Notes under the pieces: model-generated
Databases searched by the model: none
What the model was told of the DNA's origin: nothing
The model's input: the letters and a program-made list of their open reading frames with translations, nothing else
DNA from: [Mycobacterium] vasticus
GTDB taxonomy: Bacteria > Actinomycetota > Actinomycetes > Mycobacteriales > Mycobacteriaceae
NCBI RefSeq assembly: GCF_020181595.1
Contig: NZ_CP084028.1
Span: forward strand, 2,241,193 to 2,305,192
DNA: 64,000 bases
Direction of reading: 5' to 3'
Shown here: positions 62,946-64,000 of the stretch, one piece after another
How positions within the stretch are numbered: the first letter of the stretch is position 1
How the letters are laid out: every line of letters starts with the position of its first letter
Made by a program: the position numbers and the translations under genes

Positions 62946-64000
62946 GCGCGGCCGAGCCCACCGTCTGGCCCGGGCAGAGCTATCCGCTCGGTGCCGTATA
63001 CGACGGCGCCGGAACCAACTTCGCGGTGTTCTCCGAAGTCGCCGAGCAGGTCGAGCTGTGCCTGATCGACGACACCGACAACACCGAGACCCGGATACGC
63101 CTCGACGAAGTCGACGGCTACGTCTGGCATGCCTACCTGCCCGGAATCGGACCCGGCCAGCACTACGGATTCCGGGTGCACGGGCCGTTCGAACCCACCG
63201 CCGGACACCGTTGCGATCCGAGCAAGCTGCTGCTGGACCCGTACGGGAAGGCGTTCAACGGTGAGTTCGACTTCGGGCCCGCGCTGTTCTCCTACGATCT
63301 GGCGGACCCGGACGGCCCAGAGGACGGCAGGCCTCCCCCGGCGCTGGACTCGTTGGGCCACACCATGGCCAGCGTGGTGATCAACCCGTTCTTCGACTGG
63401 GCCGGCGACCGATCACCGCGCACCCCGTATCACGAGACGATCATCTACGAGGCCCACGTCAAGGGCATGACGCAGACCCATCCGGCCATTCCCGACCAGT
63501 TGCGCGGCACCTACGCCGGGCTGGTGCACCCGGTGATCATCGATCACCTCAAGTCGCTGAACGTGACCGCGATCGAGCTGATGCCCGTGCACCAGTTCCT
63601 GCACGACCACCGGCTGCTGCAGTTGGGCCTGCGCAACTACTGGGGGTACAACACCTTCGGCTTCTTCGCCCCCCACAATCAGTACGCCGCCAGTCGCGCA
63701 CCCGGCGGCGCGGTGCCGGAGTTCAAAGCGATGGTGCGGGCCTTCCACCGGGCCGGCATCGAGGTGATCCTCGACGTGGTCTACAACCACACCGCCGAAG
63801 GGCATCATCTGGGCCCGACACTGAACTTCCGGGGTATCGACAACGCCGCCTACTATCGGCTGACCGAGGGCGACAAACGGTTCTACACCGACTACACCGG
63901 AACCGGAAACAGTCTCAACGCGCGGCATCCGCACACCCTGCAGCTGATCATGGACTCACTGCGCTACTGGGTGACCGAGATGCACGTCGACGGCTTCCGT
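62936..64000 (+). CDS. treX: Glycogen debranching enzyme TreX/GlgX, 5' part
   Basis: Hydrolyses alpha-1,6 branches of glycogen or maltodextrin, feeding the TreY-TreZ trehalose route. The frame is open to the window end (355 codons). It begins with a CBM48 domain ([40 protein letters not shown]). The GH13 barrel follows ([38 protein letters not shown], where the catalytic Asp block would continue). The ATG at 62936 overlaps the acyltransferase stop; the GTG at 62942 (GTGA) is equally possible. treYZ are expected beyond the window. Confidence 0.93.
   Translation, partial: MVVSAAEPTVWPGQSYPLGAVYDGAGTNFAVFSEVAEQVELCLIDDTDNTETRIRLDEVDGYVWHAYLPGIGPGQHYGFRVHGPFEPTAGHRCDPSKLLLDPYGKAFNGEFDFGPALFSYDLADPDGPEDGRPPPALDSLGHTMASVVINPFFDWAGDRSPRTPYHETIIYEAHVKGMTQTHPAIPDQLRGTYAGLVHPVIIDHLKSLNVTAIELMPVHQFLHDHRLLQLGLRNYWGYNTFGFFAPHNQYAASRAPGGAVPEFKAMVRAFHRAGIEVILDVVYNHTAEGHHLGPTLNFRGIDNAAYYRLTEGDKRFYTDYTGTGNSLNARHPHTLQLIMDSLRYWVTEMHVDGFR

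Overview
This 64 kb window is chromosomal DNA of a mycobacterium, most likely an environmental or rapid-growing (Mycolicibacterium-type) species. The evidence is a high GC content, very dense coding with 1-4 base stop/start overlaps, many GTG starts, leaderless promoters, and an almost gene-by-gene match to two blocks of the M. tuberculosis H37Rv map as I remember it. Diagnostic genes include rbpA, ppm1, pafA/B/C, helY, bsaP, priA-type hisA, ripD-like and F420-dependent oxidoreductases. No insertion sequence, prophage, CRISPR array or PE/PPE gene was seen. No gene-free stretch reaches 300 bases; the largest gap, 40284-40445, holds nothing recognisable apart from the ribosome binding site of the gene downstream.

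Block 1 (1-24156) follows H37Rv Rv2043c to Rv2097c with losses. It holds pncA with a molybdate-binding regulator and an unusual ABC-type ATPase; lipT and lppI; a small zinc-finger-like protein; rbpA behind an ECF-type promoter; ppm1 and lnt as two separate genes; an amidohydrolase, fxsA and a dienelactone hydrolase; an iron-sulfur repair (RIC) gene with its own palindromic operator; F420-type oxidoreductases; pepE; a 5'-3' exonuclease; helY; tatC-tatA; and the pafC/pafB/pafA block for the Pup-proteasome system and DNA-damage control.

Block 2 (24198-64000) runs backwards through Rv1626 to Rv1564c. It holds pdtaR, a tRNA-Leu(CAA) with an atypically short variable loop, an adenylate cyclase, tesB, pyk, lgt, the trp genes (E, membrane protein, C, B, A), bcp, two coiled-coil proteins, the his operon, two tandem F420-type nitroreductases, nadABC with a divergent nrtR, a secretory-type lipase, the biotin genes bioB-bsaP, bioQ and bioA-bioF-bioD, a catalytically dead NlpC/P60 protein, an OafA-type acyltransferase and the start of the glycogen debranching gene treX. 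The join between the two blocks, at about 24150-24200, is what one inversion relative to H37Rv would give.

Two cofactor regulons can be read directly from the DNA. A 23-bp palindrome between nadA and nrtR covers both divergent -10 boxes. Two identical-geometry BioQ operators sit at bioQ/bioB and in front of bioF. The trp operon lacks trpF and trpD, which fits the PriA-type (dual HisA/TrpF) hisA encoded here. Several loci present in H37Rv between these neighbours are absent at this position: pks12, the zinc-independent ribosomal paralogs, cobN and its neighbours, cydABDC and chaA.
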